Assembly (NCBI GenBank): GCA_009691705.1 | Contig: SIAR01000017.1 | Span: 1 to 49,351, forward strand | Direction: 5' to 3' | DNA from: Phycisphaerales bacterium | GTDB lineage: Bacteria > Planctomycetota > Phycisphaerae > Phycisphaerales > SM1A02 | DNA: 49,351 bases | Shown: in pieces, positions 1 to 8,081 of the stretch | Position numbering within the stretch: position 1 is the stretch's first letter | Layout: each line of letters opens with the position of its first letter | Program-made: the position numbers and the translations under genes | The notes under the pieces: model-generated | The model's database searches: none | What the model was told of the DNA's origin: nothing | What the model saw: the letters and a program-made list of their open reading frames with translations, nothing else

Positions 1-1400
1 CCGCCGCGCAACAAACGGGACGTGCCAGTCGCGGGTCCTGTGGGGTTTGCGGCTGGGCTCGAGGCGTAGTACGTACTGCCATACCAATCCTGGCACCACT
101 CCCAAACATTGCCTGACATATCGTGAAGGCCTAACGCGTTGGCAAGCTTGCCGCCCACGGCGTGGGTTTGGCTGCCTGAGTTACTGCCGTACCACGCAAT
201 GTTCACAAGAAGAGTGTCGGCGTTGAAACCATTTGGCTGTGCTGGATAACTGTGAAACGCCGTAGTCGTGCCTGCGCGATACGCATATTCCCACTCCGCT
301 TCGGTGGGTAAGCGCAAGCCTGTGAGAGACATAAAAGAACTAGACCCTGATGCAATCATGTTCCAAGAGACGCGTTCGACAGGCTTGGTGGTATCTGATG
401 AGTAACCGTTCGCCGGCACGAAAAAACTCGGATTGCTCCCCATCTTCGCCGTCCACTGAGCCTGGGTCACTTCATAACGACCCATATAAAAAGCCTGTGT
501 CAGAGTCACTTGATGCGTCGGGCTCTCGTCGGAATTGCACCCATACTGCGTCGACGCGCTGCAGCCCATCGTGAATGTTCCGGCTGGCACCAACAACATT
601 TCGATGTTCGTTCCGTTGTCTCGAACTCTCCACGGCAAGCCTGATGCAGTGATCGCGTTGCGCAAGGTCACATTCGTTACCACTGACGCATCTGGCGCTG
701 GTTCCAGCACCGTGTACCAACCAGTTGTCACCACATATGTAAACGCATTCGTCGCAGTCGCTGTTCCTTTCGCACCTGTTACCTCAACCGACGCAGCACC
801 AACTGATCCAGCCGGTGTCACGGCAGTCACCGTGGTTGAATTCACTGCAACAACATCAGTCGCAGATACTCCACCAACCTTGACGCTCGTTGCACCATTC
901 AGAAACGATCCTGTGATCGTGATTGCAGTGCCACCAAAATAAATCCCTTGATTTGGAGAGACTGATGAAATCGAAAGTTGAACATAGGTAAATAGAGTGG
1001 GAGAGACAAGTGTTCCTGCTGCCGTGATGACTGAAATCGATACTTCGCCGGCAACACCTGCAGGTGTGACCGCCATGACAAGAGTTGGTGAAAAGACCTG
1101 CAGATTGGTGCAAGCAACTCCGCCAATTTTCACGGCAGTTGTTCCCGCAAGGTTGGTTCCATTGATCGTGATTTGAGTTCCGCCCAAGATCGACCCTTGC
1201 AGCGGAGTCACGGATGTGATCGTGCCTGAACAAACCCCCCAAGCATTCAGAACGATGGCAAGATCAACGCCGTTGACCAATCCATCCCCGTTGTTGTCGC
1301 CGCTACAACTTCCCTGCGCATACACCGAAGAAGTTGACAGACCGAAAGTCAGAGCGACTGCGGCGACGATTGAGAACACATGCCGGTGATTGAACTTCAT
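1..1400 (-). CDS. Exported formylglycine-generating-enzyme (SUMF1) domain protein with dockerin-like and IPT/TIG domains, 3' end cut by window
   Basis: The frame is open from the ATG at 1400 to the window edge, about 466 residues. It is preceded by a strong Shine-Dalgarno AAGGAG at 1413-1408, seven bases away. A signal peptide (residues 1-28, ending VYA) is followed by one dockerin-like segment (about 32-57, GDNNGDGLVNGVDLAIVLN), then two IPT/TIG-type beta domains (about 60-225; ITSVTP and ISSVSPNQG starts). From about residue 258 there is an FGE/SUMF1-like fold: MLLVPAGTFTMG, GLRLPTEAEWEYAYRAG and LHDMSGNVWEWCQDWYG are hallmark segments. Family members oxidise sulfatase cysteines to formylglycine, but many planctomycete paralogues are exported proteins of unknown role. 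The usual C-terminal catalytic cysteines would lie outside the window, so enzyme activity cannot be judged. Secretion is inferred from the signal peptide. Confidence 0.88.
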   Translation of the reverse strand, partial: MKFNHRHVFSIVAAVALTFGLSTSSVYAQGSCSGDNNGDGLVNGVDLAIVLNAWGVCSGTITSVTPLQGSILGGTQITINGTNLAGTTAVKIGGVACTNLQVFSPTLVMAVTPAGVAGEVSISVITAAGTLVSPTLFTYVQLSISSVSPNQGIYFGGTAITITGSFLNGATSVKVGGVSATDVVAVNSTTVTAVTPAGSVGAASVEVTGAKGTATATNAFTYVVTTGWYTVLEPAPDASVVTNVTLRNAITASGLPWRVRDNGTNIEMLLVPAGTFTMGCSASTQYGCNSDESPTHQVTLTQAFYMGRYEVTQAQWTAKMGSNPSFFVPANGYSSDTTKPVERVSWNMIASGSSSFMSLTGLRLPTEAEWEYAYRAGTTTAFHSYPAQPNGFNADTLLVNIAWYGSNSGSQTHAVGGKLANALGLHDMSGNVWEWCQDWYGSTYYASSPAANPTGPATGTSRLLRG

Positions 1401-1530
1401 TTGATAACTCCTTAATAAAGTGCACAATCCGAATCAGAACCAGAAACCAGAAACCCCAAACGCTGCTTCAAACATACTTCGAGATTGGTCGAGTTCCACT
1501 CGTCCCCCCCCCCATTTCACCCACATTCCA

Positions 1531-1587
1531 CCCCCACTGCGGTGAAAAACGACCGTTGAACCGCACAATCTCACCGCAGCGAGGGGG
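1531..1587. repeat. Long imperfect inverted repeat in a non-coding stretch
   Basis: CCCCC-A-CTGCGGTGA (1531-1545) faces TCACCGCAG-CGA-GGGGG (1571-1587). This gives a potential 14 base-pair stem with a small internal bulge and a 25-base loop. A run of ten C lies just before it (1504-1513). Neither side is followed by a T tract, so it is not an ordinary intrinsic terminator. It sits in the 667-base gap (1401-2067) between two divergent genes. Role unknown. Confidence 0.6.
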
Positions 1588-1590
1588 TTC

Positions 1591-1836
1591 GTGTCGCGGC
1601 GCGCAATTGGATCGCCGCAGGACAAGTTCGCCCGCGGCGAGTTCCGGAGACGAGCAAGTCTGCGCAGCTCGGCGACGGCTGTCTGAGCCGCGGGCAATTT
1701 GGACTGCGGCACTCACTTCCATCGGCGTTCGCGCCAATTCCGACACTCCGTCGTCGCTTGCGCCATCGCCGCCGGCCAAGTCCGCCCGCTCGGCGCAGCT
1801 TGTCTGAGCCCGCAGCAATATGGACTGCGCACAAGA
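1591..1836. repeat. Three degenerate direct repeats between divergent genes
   Basis: Related segments begin near 1591 (gcgcaattggatcgccgcag core), 1681 (gtctgagccgcgggcaattt core) and 1801 (tgtctgagcccgcagcaata core). The second and third agree over roughly 58 bases starting at 1655 and 1777, counting the upstream caagtc.gc...ctcggc part, so the period is about 122 bases. The first copy is shorter and more diverged. All frames here are low-complexity Arg/Ala/Ser-rich text with no recognisable protein. I read it as a decayed intergenic repeat or a structured RNA region, not as a gene. Confidence 0.45.
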
Positions 1837-1957
1837 CAGCATTCGACAGGCGCTGCACAGAGGCTGCACCGACCCACCGCACACCGATTTCGAGACAAGT
1901 GCCGTTGCCAACAGCGGGTTAGGAGATTTTCACCTGTGTCTAATAATAATCTAGATA

Positions 1958-1986
1958 TTGTGGTGGCTCGCCTGTTGCCACCACAA
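1958..1986. promoter_or_regulatory. Perfect 10-bp inverted repeat upstream of dcd
   Basis: TTGTGGTGGC (1958-1967) and GCCACCACAA (1977-1986) form a perfect dyad with a 9-base spacer. It ends 81 bases before the dcd start codon and follows an A/T-rich stretch TAATAATAAT (1941-1950) that could be a -10 region. It may be a DNA operator or a hairpin in the dcd leader. There is no T tract after it, so a terminator is unlikely. The function is an inference from position only. Confidence 0.4.
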
Positions 1987-2067
1987 GATGTTGGGTAACG
2001 TGATTGCCGTGGTGGTTTGAGTCGGTTCTCGGTTTCAAGTATTTGGCGATTTTTCAGGAGTTCAAAG

Positions 2068-2700
2068 ATGGGCATACTTTGCGACACACAAATTCGGGAG
2101 CTAGTGGGAATCGAACCATTTGAAGAGAGCCGAAAGCGTCAAGGCGTGATTTCCTACGGCGTTTCTAGTTACGGATACGACGTCCGAGTTGGAACAAAGT
2201 TCAAGATTTTCACAAACGCAAATTCGGGTGGAGTTGCGGTGGTCGATCCAAAAAACTTCTCGAGCGACTTGTTCATCTCGATCGACACTGAACTGACCAA
2301 GCGCGATCATGTGGTGATTCCGCCAAACTCGTTCGCACTCGCCGAGACCGTAGAAGTTTTCTTCGTGCCCCGCGATGTGCTTGCGATCTGTGTTGGAAAG
2401 TCAACTTACGCCCGCTGCGGAATCATCGTCAATGTCACTCCGCTTGAACCTGAGTGGCGCGGCAAGGTGACGATCGAGATCTCCAACACGACGCCCCTGC
2501 CCGCCAAGATCTACGCCAACGAAGGCATCGCCCAGATGCTCTTTCTCAAAGCCGATCGAATCTGCGCCACGAGCTACGCAGACAAGGGCGGCAAGTATCA
2601 GAATCAAACTGGACTCACCCTTCCCAAAGTCGACGGCCACAGCGATGGCCACGCTGGTCCAACTGGTGACCAGAGTGACCACCACAGACACGCACAGTAA
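2068..2700 (+). CDS. dcd: dCTP deaminase
   Basis: The product (210 residues) is a close match in layout to bacterial Dcd, the trimeric cytosolic enzyme that converts dCTP to dUTP and ammonia and so feeds dTMP synthesis. The start [12 protein letters not shown], the signature [16 protein letters not shown], the loop [20 protein letters not shown] with the catalytic glutamate before EWRG, and the tail motif GIAQMLFL are all visible. An upstream in-frame start at 2017 exists, but 2068 is chosen because AGGAG (2056-2060) sits seven bases before it and the protein then begins like its family. The C-terminus is His/Asp-rich ([19 protein letters not shown]), unlike most homologues. It lies 103 bases before nrdJ on the same strand, so both genes probably supply DNA precursors together. 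Confidence 0.93.
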   Translation: MGILCDTQIRELVGIEPFEESRKRQGVISYGVSSYGYDVRVGTKFKIFTNANSGGVAVVDPKNFSSDLFISIDTELTKRDHVVIPPNSFALAETVEVFFVPRDVLAICVGKSTYARCGIIVNVTPLEPEWRGKVTIEISNTTPLPAKIYANEGIAQMLFLKADRICATSYADKGGKYQNQTGLTLPKVDGHSDGHAGPTGDQSDHHRHAQ

Positions 2701-2803
2701 GAACAGCATTGGATGGACGCGCCGTCGTTCGGCGTCGCCCTGAGTTTCGTTTCTTTCGTATTTCCCATCACGCATCCCTTTCACGACTCCCCAGGAATCA
2801 TCC

Positions 2804-5800
2804 ATGAAGATCTCTCGACGTTTCACCATCAAAGACAAGGACGTCTACACCTCAACCGAATGGGCGACGCGCTCAAGCAAGATCAAGAACCCCGATGGTT
2901 CAGTGGTCTTCGCAATGCACGATGCGCAGATTCCAAAGGAGTGGAGCCAACTCGCAACCGACATCGTCGTGAGCAAATATTTTCGTAAGGCGGGAGTGCC
3001 GCAAGTAACAACCGATGGCTCGGTCACAACCGGTCCTGAACGCTCGGTGCGGCAGGTTGTGCATCGCCTCGCCGGTTGCTGGCGCCACTGGGGAGAGAGT
3101 CAGGGATACTTCGATGGCGCAGAGGATGCCCAAGCGTTCTACGACGAAATCGCCTACATGCTGCTGCACCAGATGGCGGCACCCAATAGTCCGCAGTGGT
3201 TCAACACCGGCTTGGCGTGGGCCTATGGCATCAATGGTCCAGCGCAGGGGCACTGGATCGCAGATCACCACACCGGTGCGCTCGAACTCGCCCCCGATTC
3301 TTACACCCATCCGCAACCACACGCCTGCTTCATTCAATCGGTCGGCGACGACTTGGTGAACGAAGGTGGAATCATGGATCTGTGGGTGCGCGAGGCACGG
3401 CTCTTCAAGTATGGATCTGGAACCGGCACGAATTTCTCGAGCCTGCGCGGCGATGATGAGAACCTCTCGGGTGGCGGCAAGAGTTCTGGGCTGATGAGCT
3501 TCCTTCGTATTGGTGATCGCGCCGCAGGAGCAATCAAGTCGGGTGGAACAACCCGCCGCGCTGCCAAGATGTGCTGTCTCAACGTTGATCATCCCGACAT
3601 CGAAGCATTCGTGAACTGGAAAGTGCGCGAAGAGATCAAGGTCGCCGCACTCGTTGAAGGGATGAAGGCTCTCAACGAAAAACAGAAGGGCGTCGCGCAG
3701 CGCTTGGGACTGAAGTTGGATTACGACTTCAACGGCGAGTCGTACTACACCGTCAGTGGACAGAACTCGAACAACTCGGTGCGACTGAGCGACGAGTTCA
3801 TGGACGCAGTCAACACCGAATCTTCGTGGACGCTCATCCGTCGCGTCGATGGTCAGCCATCCAAAACGATTCAAGCAACAGACCTCTGGGGACAGATCAA
3901 CGAAGCGGCATGGCACTGCGCAGATCCCGGCGTGCAGTTCGATTCGACGATCAATGCCTGGCACACCTGCCCCGCCGGTGGTCGGATCAATGCGAGCAAT
4001 CCCTGCAGCGAGTACATGTTTCTCGACAACACCGCGTGCAATCTCGCGTCGATCAACTTGCTCAAGTTTTACGACTCGACAACCCGTGAATTCGATCTCG
4101 AGGGATACGAACATGCGATTCGCCTCTGGACGGTGGTGCTTGAAATCTCAGTTTTGATGGCATCCTTTCCATCGAAAGAGATTGCCGAACTCTCGTGGCG
4201 ATACCGAACCCTTGGATTGGGATACGCCAACCTCGGCGCAATGCTCATGCAAGCCGGCACTCCCTACGACAGCGCTGAGGGACGAGCGATCTGCGGCGCG
4301 CTGAGTGCGATTCTCACTGGACGCTCCTACGCGACGAGCGCCCTGCTCGCCGCAGAACATGGCGCATTCGAGGGCTTCGACGAAAACCGCCAGCACATGC
4401 TGCGGGTCATCCGAAACCACCGCCGCGCGGCGCAAGGAGTCGGCCGCGAGAGCGACGAGTATGAGGCACTGCGCGCGCGACCTGTTGCGATCGATCACGG
4501 TCTATTCAAGAACCAACGCATCGCGCTGGCCAACGCCGATGCATTGCTCGAGTTTGCAACCACCGCTTGGGATGATGCCCTCGCACTCGGCGAACAGTTT
4601 GGTTTCCGCAATGCGCAGGTCACTGTGATTGCGCCAACTGGCACAATTGGATTGCTCATGGACTGCGACACCACCGGTGTCGAACCAGACTTTGCCCTCA
4701 CCAAGTTCAAGAAGCTTGCGGGTGGTGGACACTTCAAGATCGCCAACCAGTCGTTGCGCCCCGCGCTTACGGCACTGGGCTATGACCAGGCTGAGACTGA
4801 TGCGATGGTTGACTACGTGATGGGCACGCTCAATCTCGATGCGAAGTTGACGGCGAGTGACGGCTCAGCGTCGAGCGCCGCTCCAACATTGCGCGCGTTC
4901 CTGCTGACCAATGGATTCACCAGCGACGACCTCGTGCGCGTCGAGAACTCCTTACCGACGGTCTTCGAGATTTCCTTCGCATTCAACGTCTGGTCGATGC
5001 CGGCGCAAGTCATCGCATCTCTGGGCATTGATTTGGAAAGTGCCAAACAAGACACCCGTTTCAACGGACTGCGCGCACTGGGACTCTCGCCGCGACAGAT
5101 CGAGGCCCTCAACACCACGATCTGCGGAACACAGACCATTGAGGGAGCGCCGCACCTGCGCGCAGAACATTTGCCAGTCTTCGATTGTGCGAATCGCTGC
5201 GGAACGCTGGGAGTGCGATTCATCCAACCGAGCGGACACATCCACATGATGGCCGCCGCCCAGCCCTTCATCTCAGGTGCGATCTCTAAGACGATCAATC
5301 TTCCAAGCGAAGCGACAGTAGAGGAGATCGGCGCCTGCTATCAACTCTCGTGGGAACTCGGTCTCAAAGCCAACGCGCTCTACCGCGACGGCTGTAAGTT
5401 GAGCCAGCCTCTCTCGACCAAAGTTGAAGCTGCCGATAACGCCGAAGAAGAAGATCTCGAAGGGATCGCCGACGCAGATGCCAAGACCTCGCGCGCGACT
5501 GCGTTGCTTGAGCCGCGCATCGTCGAAGTCGAGCGCATTGTCGAAGTCGAACGCATTGTCGAGCGCGTGGTTGAACGGCCAATGCGCCGTCGACTGCACG
5601 ACACACGCCAATCGATCACTCATAAGTTCAACGTTGGCGGACACGAGGGATACCTCATCGTCGGTCTGTATGACGATGGCCGTCCTGGAGAACTCTTCAT
5701 CACGATGGCCAAGGAAGGCTCGACTATCGGCGGTTTGATGGATTCACTCGGAACCGCTATCAGCGTCGCGCTTCAGTATGGCGTTCCCGTCGATAGTCTT

Positions 5801-6370
5801 GTGACGAAGTTTGCCCACCAGCGGTTCGAACCCATGGGCATCACAACCAACCACGATATTCCATTCGCCAAGAGCCTGGTCGATTACATCTTTCGTTGGT
5901 TCGGCATGCAGTTCATTCAGGGATACCGCGACGCGAATTCTCCGCAGCGCATCTCAGCGCTGGCTGGTCATGCAGCGCTGGCTGGTCATGCAGCGCATGA
6001 CGACCACTTTGGCTTTCGCACGCCCACAATTCCCACCACGACTGCGCCGCTCACAGATGCAAACGCCGCCACTAGTTCGAGGATTACATCGATCGTTGAC
6101 TCAACGACGACGCGCATTACAACCCTCGAAGTCGAGCGTGACCAACACGACCCACGGGTAGGTGGTGGTGCCGCACATGCGGTTCCGATCATCGCTGAGC
6201 ATGGCGCTCTGCGGCCGCTTGGATATCCCGCAGCAGCTAATGCCGCAGATCATGCGAACGCGCAGTTGATGGGCGATGCTCCAGCGTGCGACGTGTGCGG
6301 ATCGATCACCGTGCGCAATGGCACGTGCTATCGATGTTGGAACTGCGGCCACAGCATGGGGTGCAGTTGA
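2804..6370 (+). CDS. nrdJ: Adenosylcobalamin-dependent (class II) ribonucleoside-diphosphate reductase
   Basis: This 1188-residue protein makes deoxyribonucleotides using a B12-generated radical, with no need for an R2 subunit or oxygen. Visible elements: the first redox cysteine in HACFIQSV (Cys175), the GSGTGTNFSSLRG loop, NPCSEYMFLDNTACNLAS (399 onward; Cys401 would be the thiyl radical site), and the PTGTIGLLMDCDTTGVEP loop. An IVEVER repeat linker (905-925) leads to a TSCPD domain (RLHDTRQSITHKFNVGGHEG onward). The end holds CxxC-type cysteines (CDVCG, CYRCWNCGHSMGCS) that fit the C-terminal redox relay and a zinc site. Long Ala/Thr-rich linkers near residues 1050-1150 make it longer than many NrdJ proteins. 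A weak AGGA precedes the ATG. No cobalamin riboswitch is apparent in the 103 bases upstream. Confidence 0.95.
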   Translation: MKISRRFTIKDKDVYTSTEWATRSSKIKNPDGSVVFAMHDAQIPKEWSQLATDIVVSKYFRKAGVPQVTTDGSVTTGPERSVRQVVHRLAGCWRHWGESQGYFDGAEDAQAFYDEIAYMLLHQMAAPNSPQWFNTGLAWAYGINGPAQGHWIADHHTGALELAPDSYTHPQPHACFIQSVGDDLVNEGGIMDLWVREARLFKYGSGTGTNFSSLRGDDENLSGGGKSSGLMSFLRIGDRAAGAIKSGGTTRRAAKMCCLNVDHPDIEAFVNWKVREEIKVAALVEGMKALNEKQKGVAQRLGLKLDYDFNGESYYTVSGQNSNNSVRLSDEFMDAVNTESSWTLIRRVDGQPSKTIQATDLWGQINEAAWHCADPGVQFDSTINAWHTCPAGGRINASNPCSEYMFLDNTACNLASINLLKFYDSTTREFDLEGYEHAIRLWTVVLEISVLMASFPSKEIAELSWRYRTLGLGYANLGAMLMQAGTPYDSAEGRAICGALSAILTGRSYATSALLAAEHGAFEGFDENRQHMLRVIRNHRRAAQGVGRESDEYEALRARPVAIDHGLFKNQRIALANADALLEFATTAWDDALALGEQFGFRNAQVTVIAPTGTIGLLMDCDTTGVEPDFALTKFKKLAGGGHFKIANQSLRPALTALGYDQAETDAMVDYVMGTLNLDAKLTASDGSASSAAPTLRAFLLTNGFTSDDLVRVENSLPTVFEISFAFNVWSMPAQVIASLGIDLESAKQDTRFNGLRALGLSPRQIEALNTTICGTQTIEGAPHLRAEHLPVFDCANRCGTLGVRFIQPSGHIHMMAAAQPFISGAISKTINLPSEATVEEIGACYQLSWELGLKANALYRDGCKLSQPLSTKVEAADNAEEEDLEGIADADAKTSRATALLEPRIVEVERIVEVERIVERVVERPMRRRLHDTRQSITHKFNVGGHEGYLIVGLYDDGRPGELFITMAKEGSTIGGLMDSLGTAISVALQYGVPVDSLVTKFAHQRFEPMGITTNHDIPFAKSLVDYIFRWFGMQFIQGYRDANSPQRISALAGHAALAGHAAHDDHFGFRTPTIPTTTAPLTDANAATSSRITSIVDSTTTRITTLEVERDQHDPRVGGGAAHAVPIIAEHGALRPLGYPAAANAADHANAQLMGDAPACDVCGSITVRNGTCYRCWNCGHSMGCS
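5956..5991 (+). repeat. 18-bp tandem duplication inside nrdJ
   Basis: AGCGCTGGCTGGTCATGC occurs twice without a gap, followed by a partial third copy (AGCGC). It encodes ALAGHA twice in the low-complexity linker before the C-terminal cysteine cluster. The copies are identical, which suggests a recent slippage event. The reading frame is kept. Confidence 0.85.
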
Positions 6371-6389
6371 TCGCGTTTGAAACTATGAG

Positions 6390-6424
6390 TGCCGGCCATC
6401 ACACCAATCCGACGGTGGCCGGCA
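6390..6424 (+). terminator. Hairpin just after nrdJ, terminator-like but without a T tract
   Basis: TGCCGGCCA (6390-6398) pairs with TGGCCGGCA (6416-6424), a perfect 9 base-pair stem with a 17-base loop, starting 20 bases after the nrdJ stop. The bases after it are TCCTTAAAATT, a poor U tract. It could protect the 3' end of the mRNA or cause weak termination. Confidence 0.45.
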
Positions 6425-6669
6425 TCCTTAAAATTCGCAGTGGATCGGACCTCGAGATGTTTTTGGTTGGCGAGCGAATGGAGCGTGCTCGCACTGGTTG
6501 GATACGCACGGAACGGGTGAATTCCAACCCTCTGTTGGCAGGGGAGAACCCAGCTGTTACAGGGTGACCGATTCTCAGGTCTGTCCACTGCGATGTATTA
6601 GCGCAGTCCAGGACGGAATGCGTGCCTCGAAGGCCCGCCGCAGTGCATGAAAGCGCTGCGGCGGGTTTT
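6425..6669 (+). ncRNA. Candidate structured RNA or long 3' UTR downstream of nrdJ
   Basis: No convincing protein is encoded in the roughly 330 bases between nrdJ and fbp. The plus strand can instead form several local helices: GCGAGC with GCTCGC near 6470-6492, GGTTGGA (6496-6502) with TCCAACC (6523-6529), and GTCC-ACTGCG with CGCAGT-CCA-GGAC around 6583-6614. It ends in a classical intrinsic terminator (6634-6669). I compared by eye with the cores of SRP RNA, tmRNA, RNase P RNA, 6S RNA and the cobalamin riboswitch and found no match. It may be a separate small RNA or simply the nrdJ 3' UTR. The 5' end given is arbitrary. Confidence 0.35.
6634..6669 (+). terminator. Intrinsic terminator
   Basis: CCCGCCGCAG (6634-6643) pairs perfectly with CTGCGGCGGG (6656-6665), loop of 12 bases, followed directly by TTTT and then GCTTT. 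This is the transcription end for dcd-nrdJ or for the candidate RNA in front of it. On the minus strand the same stem is not followed by T, so it should not serve the convergent fbp gene. Confidence 0.85.
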
Positions 6670-6701
6670 GCTTTCGATGCGCGTAGCCGATTGGTCAGCG
6701 A

Positions 6702-7703
6702 TCACGAACGTGGCGCGACATGACGCAAGACCGCTTGCACCTCATCGCGGCTTCCCAGGATGAGCGGAACGCGCTGATGCAACTTGGTTGGTTGAACGTC
6801 GAGCGTTGGTTGAGCGCCGCACGAACTGAGCCCACCCGCCTGTTCCATGATCATCGCCATCGGATTTCCCTCGTATAGCAAGCGCAACTTTCCGCTGGGA
6901 TGCGAGATAGTCGGCGGATAGAGAAAGACTCCACCATTGAGCAGAATTCGGTGCACATCGGCGCAGAGACTTCCGATGTAGCGCGACGAGTACTTGCTGG
7001 CGTGCGCCCACGAAAGATACGACTGATACTCGGCTGGAAACGATTGCGTGTACGCCTCGTTCACCGAATAGACCCGATTTGCGGTTGGTACCTGCAAGTC
7101 ACGCTTCACCAAGATGAATGATCCAACGAATGGATCGAGTTCAAAGAGCGAGACTCCAGCGCCGGTCGTAATGACGAACGCAGTGGAAGGTCCGTAGAGG
7201 ATGTATCCGGCGGCGACTTGTTGGCGCCCCGGCTGACAAATGGTTGCTTCTGCCGACTCGACGGCTGCATCATTGCGCAAGATCGAGAAAATTGTTCCCA
7301 CCGCGCCGTTGGCATCAAGCGTGCTTGATCCATCCAAGGGATCGAAGAGAACGCAGTACTTACCACCATCGCTCCCCCGACGCAAGATCGTTGGCTCTTC
7401 GTCTTCTTCGCTCGCTAAGACTGCAATGGAAGCCCGTGTTCCGAGACATCGCATGAGAATCTCATTGGCGATCACGTCCATCCGCTGCTGCGATTCCCCC
7501 TGCACATTCGTTGAGCCTTCGTCGCCGAGGGCATTCTCAAGTCGCGCCCGACGCACTCGGTGCGCGATCGCCTTTCCGGCGAGCGAAATTGCACTGATGA
7601 TCCAAGAGAAGTCACCACTCGCCCCAGGATGGCGCGACTCTTCGGCAAGAATGTGGCTTTGCAGTGAGTACAGATTGTTTGGGACGGATTCGCCAGTGGT
7701 CAT
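6702..7703 (-). CDS. fbp: Class I fructose-1,6-bisphosphatase
   Basis: The 333-residue product has the standard length and motifs of cytosolic FBPase I, which removes the 1-phosphate of fructose 1,6-bisphosphate in gluconeogenesis. The metal and substrate loop YCVLFDPLDGSSTLDANGAV is diagnostic, backed by SEEDEEPT (metal-binding acids), a GTIFSI strand and the C-terminal LLYEGNPMAMIMEQAGG, which holds the substrate-binding glutamate region. The ATG at 7703 follows AAGGAG about nine bases upstream. It is convergent with nrdJ. The next gene upstream on this strand encodes a small peptide and is separated from fbp by a terminator-like hairpin (7763-7799), so fbp probably has its own promoter. 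Confidence 0.95.
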   Translation of the reverse strand: MTTGESVPNNLYSLQSHILAEESRHPGASGDFSWIISAISLAGKAIAHRVRRARLENALGDEGSTNVQGESQQRMDVIANEILMRCLGTRASIAVLASEEDEEPTILRRGSDGGKYCVLFDPLDGSSTLDANGAVGTIFSILRNDAAVESAEATICQPGRQQVAAGYILYGPSTAFVITTGAGVSLFELDPFVGSFILVKRDLQVPTANRVYSVNEAYTQSFPAEYQSYLSWAHASKYSSRYIGSLCADVHRILLNGGVFLYPPTISHPSGKLRLLYEGNPMAMIMEQAGGLSSCGAQPTLDVQPTKLHQRVPLILGSRDEVQAVLRHVAPRS

Positions 7704-7762
7704 GCAGTCGATCTCCTTGGGTGGATCGAATCATAAAGCCCAACTGAAATCGTGCACACATG

Positions 7763-7799
7763 AGAAACGGGCCGATGCGTCTTGCAACGCACCGACCCG
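7763..7799 (-). terminator. Intrinsic terminator after the small peptide gene
   Basis: Read on the minus strand, CGGGTCGGTGCGT (7799-7787) pairs with ACGCATCGGCCCG (7780-7768) through G-C, A-T and two G-U pairs, with a 6-base loop. TTTCTC follows. It lies 55 bases after the stop codon of the peptide gene and 60 bases before the fbp start. Confidence 0.6.
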
Positions 7800-7854
7800 C
7801 TGACCTTTTCATACCTCGGCACTCAACCGCAAAGTTGGGTGGGATCGTTCAGAG

Positions 7855-8064
7855 TCAACGACACGAACGCACATGAGCCGTTGGAAGTTGCTGACTGTGG
7901 AGTGTCGCCACTGGCGGCGCACCCTTCGAATCACCATTGAATGGGCAGTTGATCCCGTTTGTGGCTTGGGCAACCTTGAGGGTGTTGACCGTCTTTTTGG
8001 TGTTGATCGCGTTGACCGTCTTGATGGTCGTGTTCTTGTTGTTACTGTTGTTGAAAGTAGACAT
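7855..8064 (-). CDS. Small Asn/Thr/Lys-rich peptide, function unknown
   Basis: A 69-residue peptide begins MSTFNNSNNKNTTIK and contains the direct repeat KTVNAINT / KTVNTLK. Its second half holds NGINCPFNGDSKG, and it ends HVRSCR, so there are two cysteines. The ATG at 8064 is chosen because GGAG (8074-8071) lies six bases upstream; the longer frame from 8256 would run through a terminator hairpin. There is no hydrophobic segment, so it is not obviously exported. A terminator sits in front of it (8082-8108) and another behind (7763-7799), which makes it a stand-alone unit. I recognise no family. The lack of long open frames on the other strand and the good ribosome site support its being real, but a false ORF is possible. 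Confidence 0.5.
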   Translation of the reverse strand: MSTFNNSNNKNTTIKTVNAINTKKTVNTLKVAQATNGINCPFNGDSKGAPPVATLHSQQLPTAHVRSCR

Positions 8065-8081
8065 TTGAAACTCCATAAATG

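Noticed and set aside
1468-1911. Open frames of up to 147 codons on both strands between the FGE-like gene and dcd
   Set aside because: Compositions are Arg/Ala/Ser/Cys-rich with no family match. Several overlapping frames of similar length exist on both strands, and the DNA carries direct repeats, as expected for GC-rich non-coding sequence.
1936-1965. NrdR box upstream of dcd
   Set aside because: CTAGATATTGTGG resembles only half of the ACACWATATATWGTGT palindrome; no second box is present.
2701-2803. Cobalamin riboswitch in front of the B12-dependent reductase gene
   Set aside because: The 103-base gap is too short for the full element and shows no B12-box-like sequence.
2900-4114. 404-codon open frame antisense to nrdJ
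   Set aside because: nrdJ is certain on the other strand; the antisense frame has no recognisable domain and is a product of codon bias.
5516-5578. IVEVER repeats in nrdJ as a new domain
   Set aside because: They are a short coiled-coil-like linker between the catalytic and TSCPD regions. Similar charged linkers occur in other class II reductases as far as I recall, so it is described in the gene entry only.
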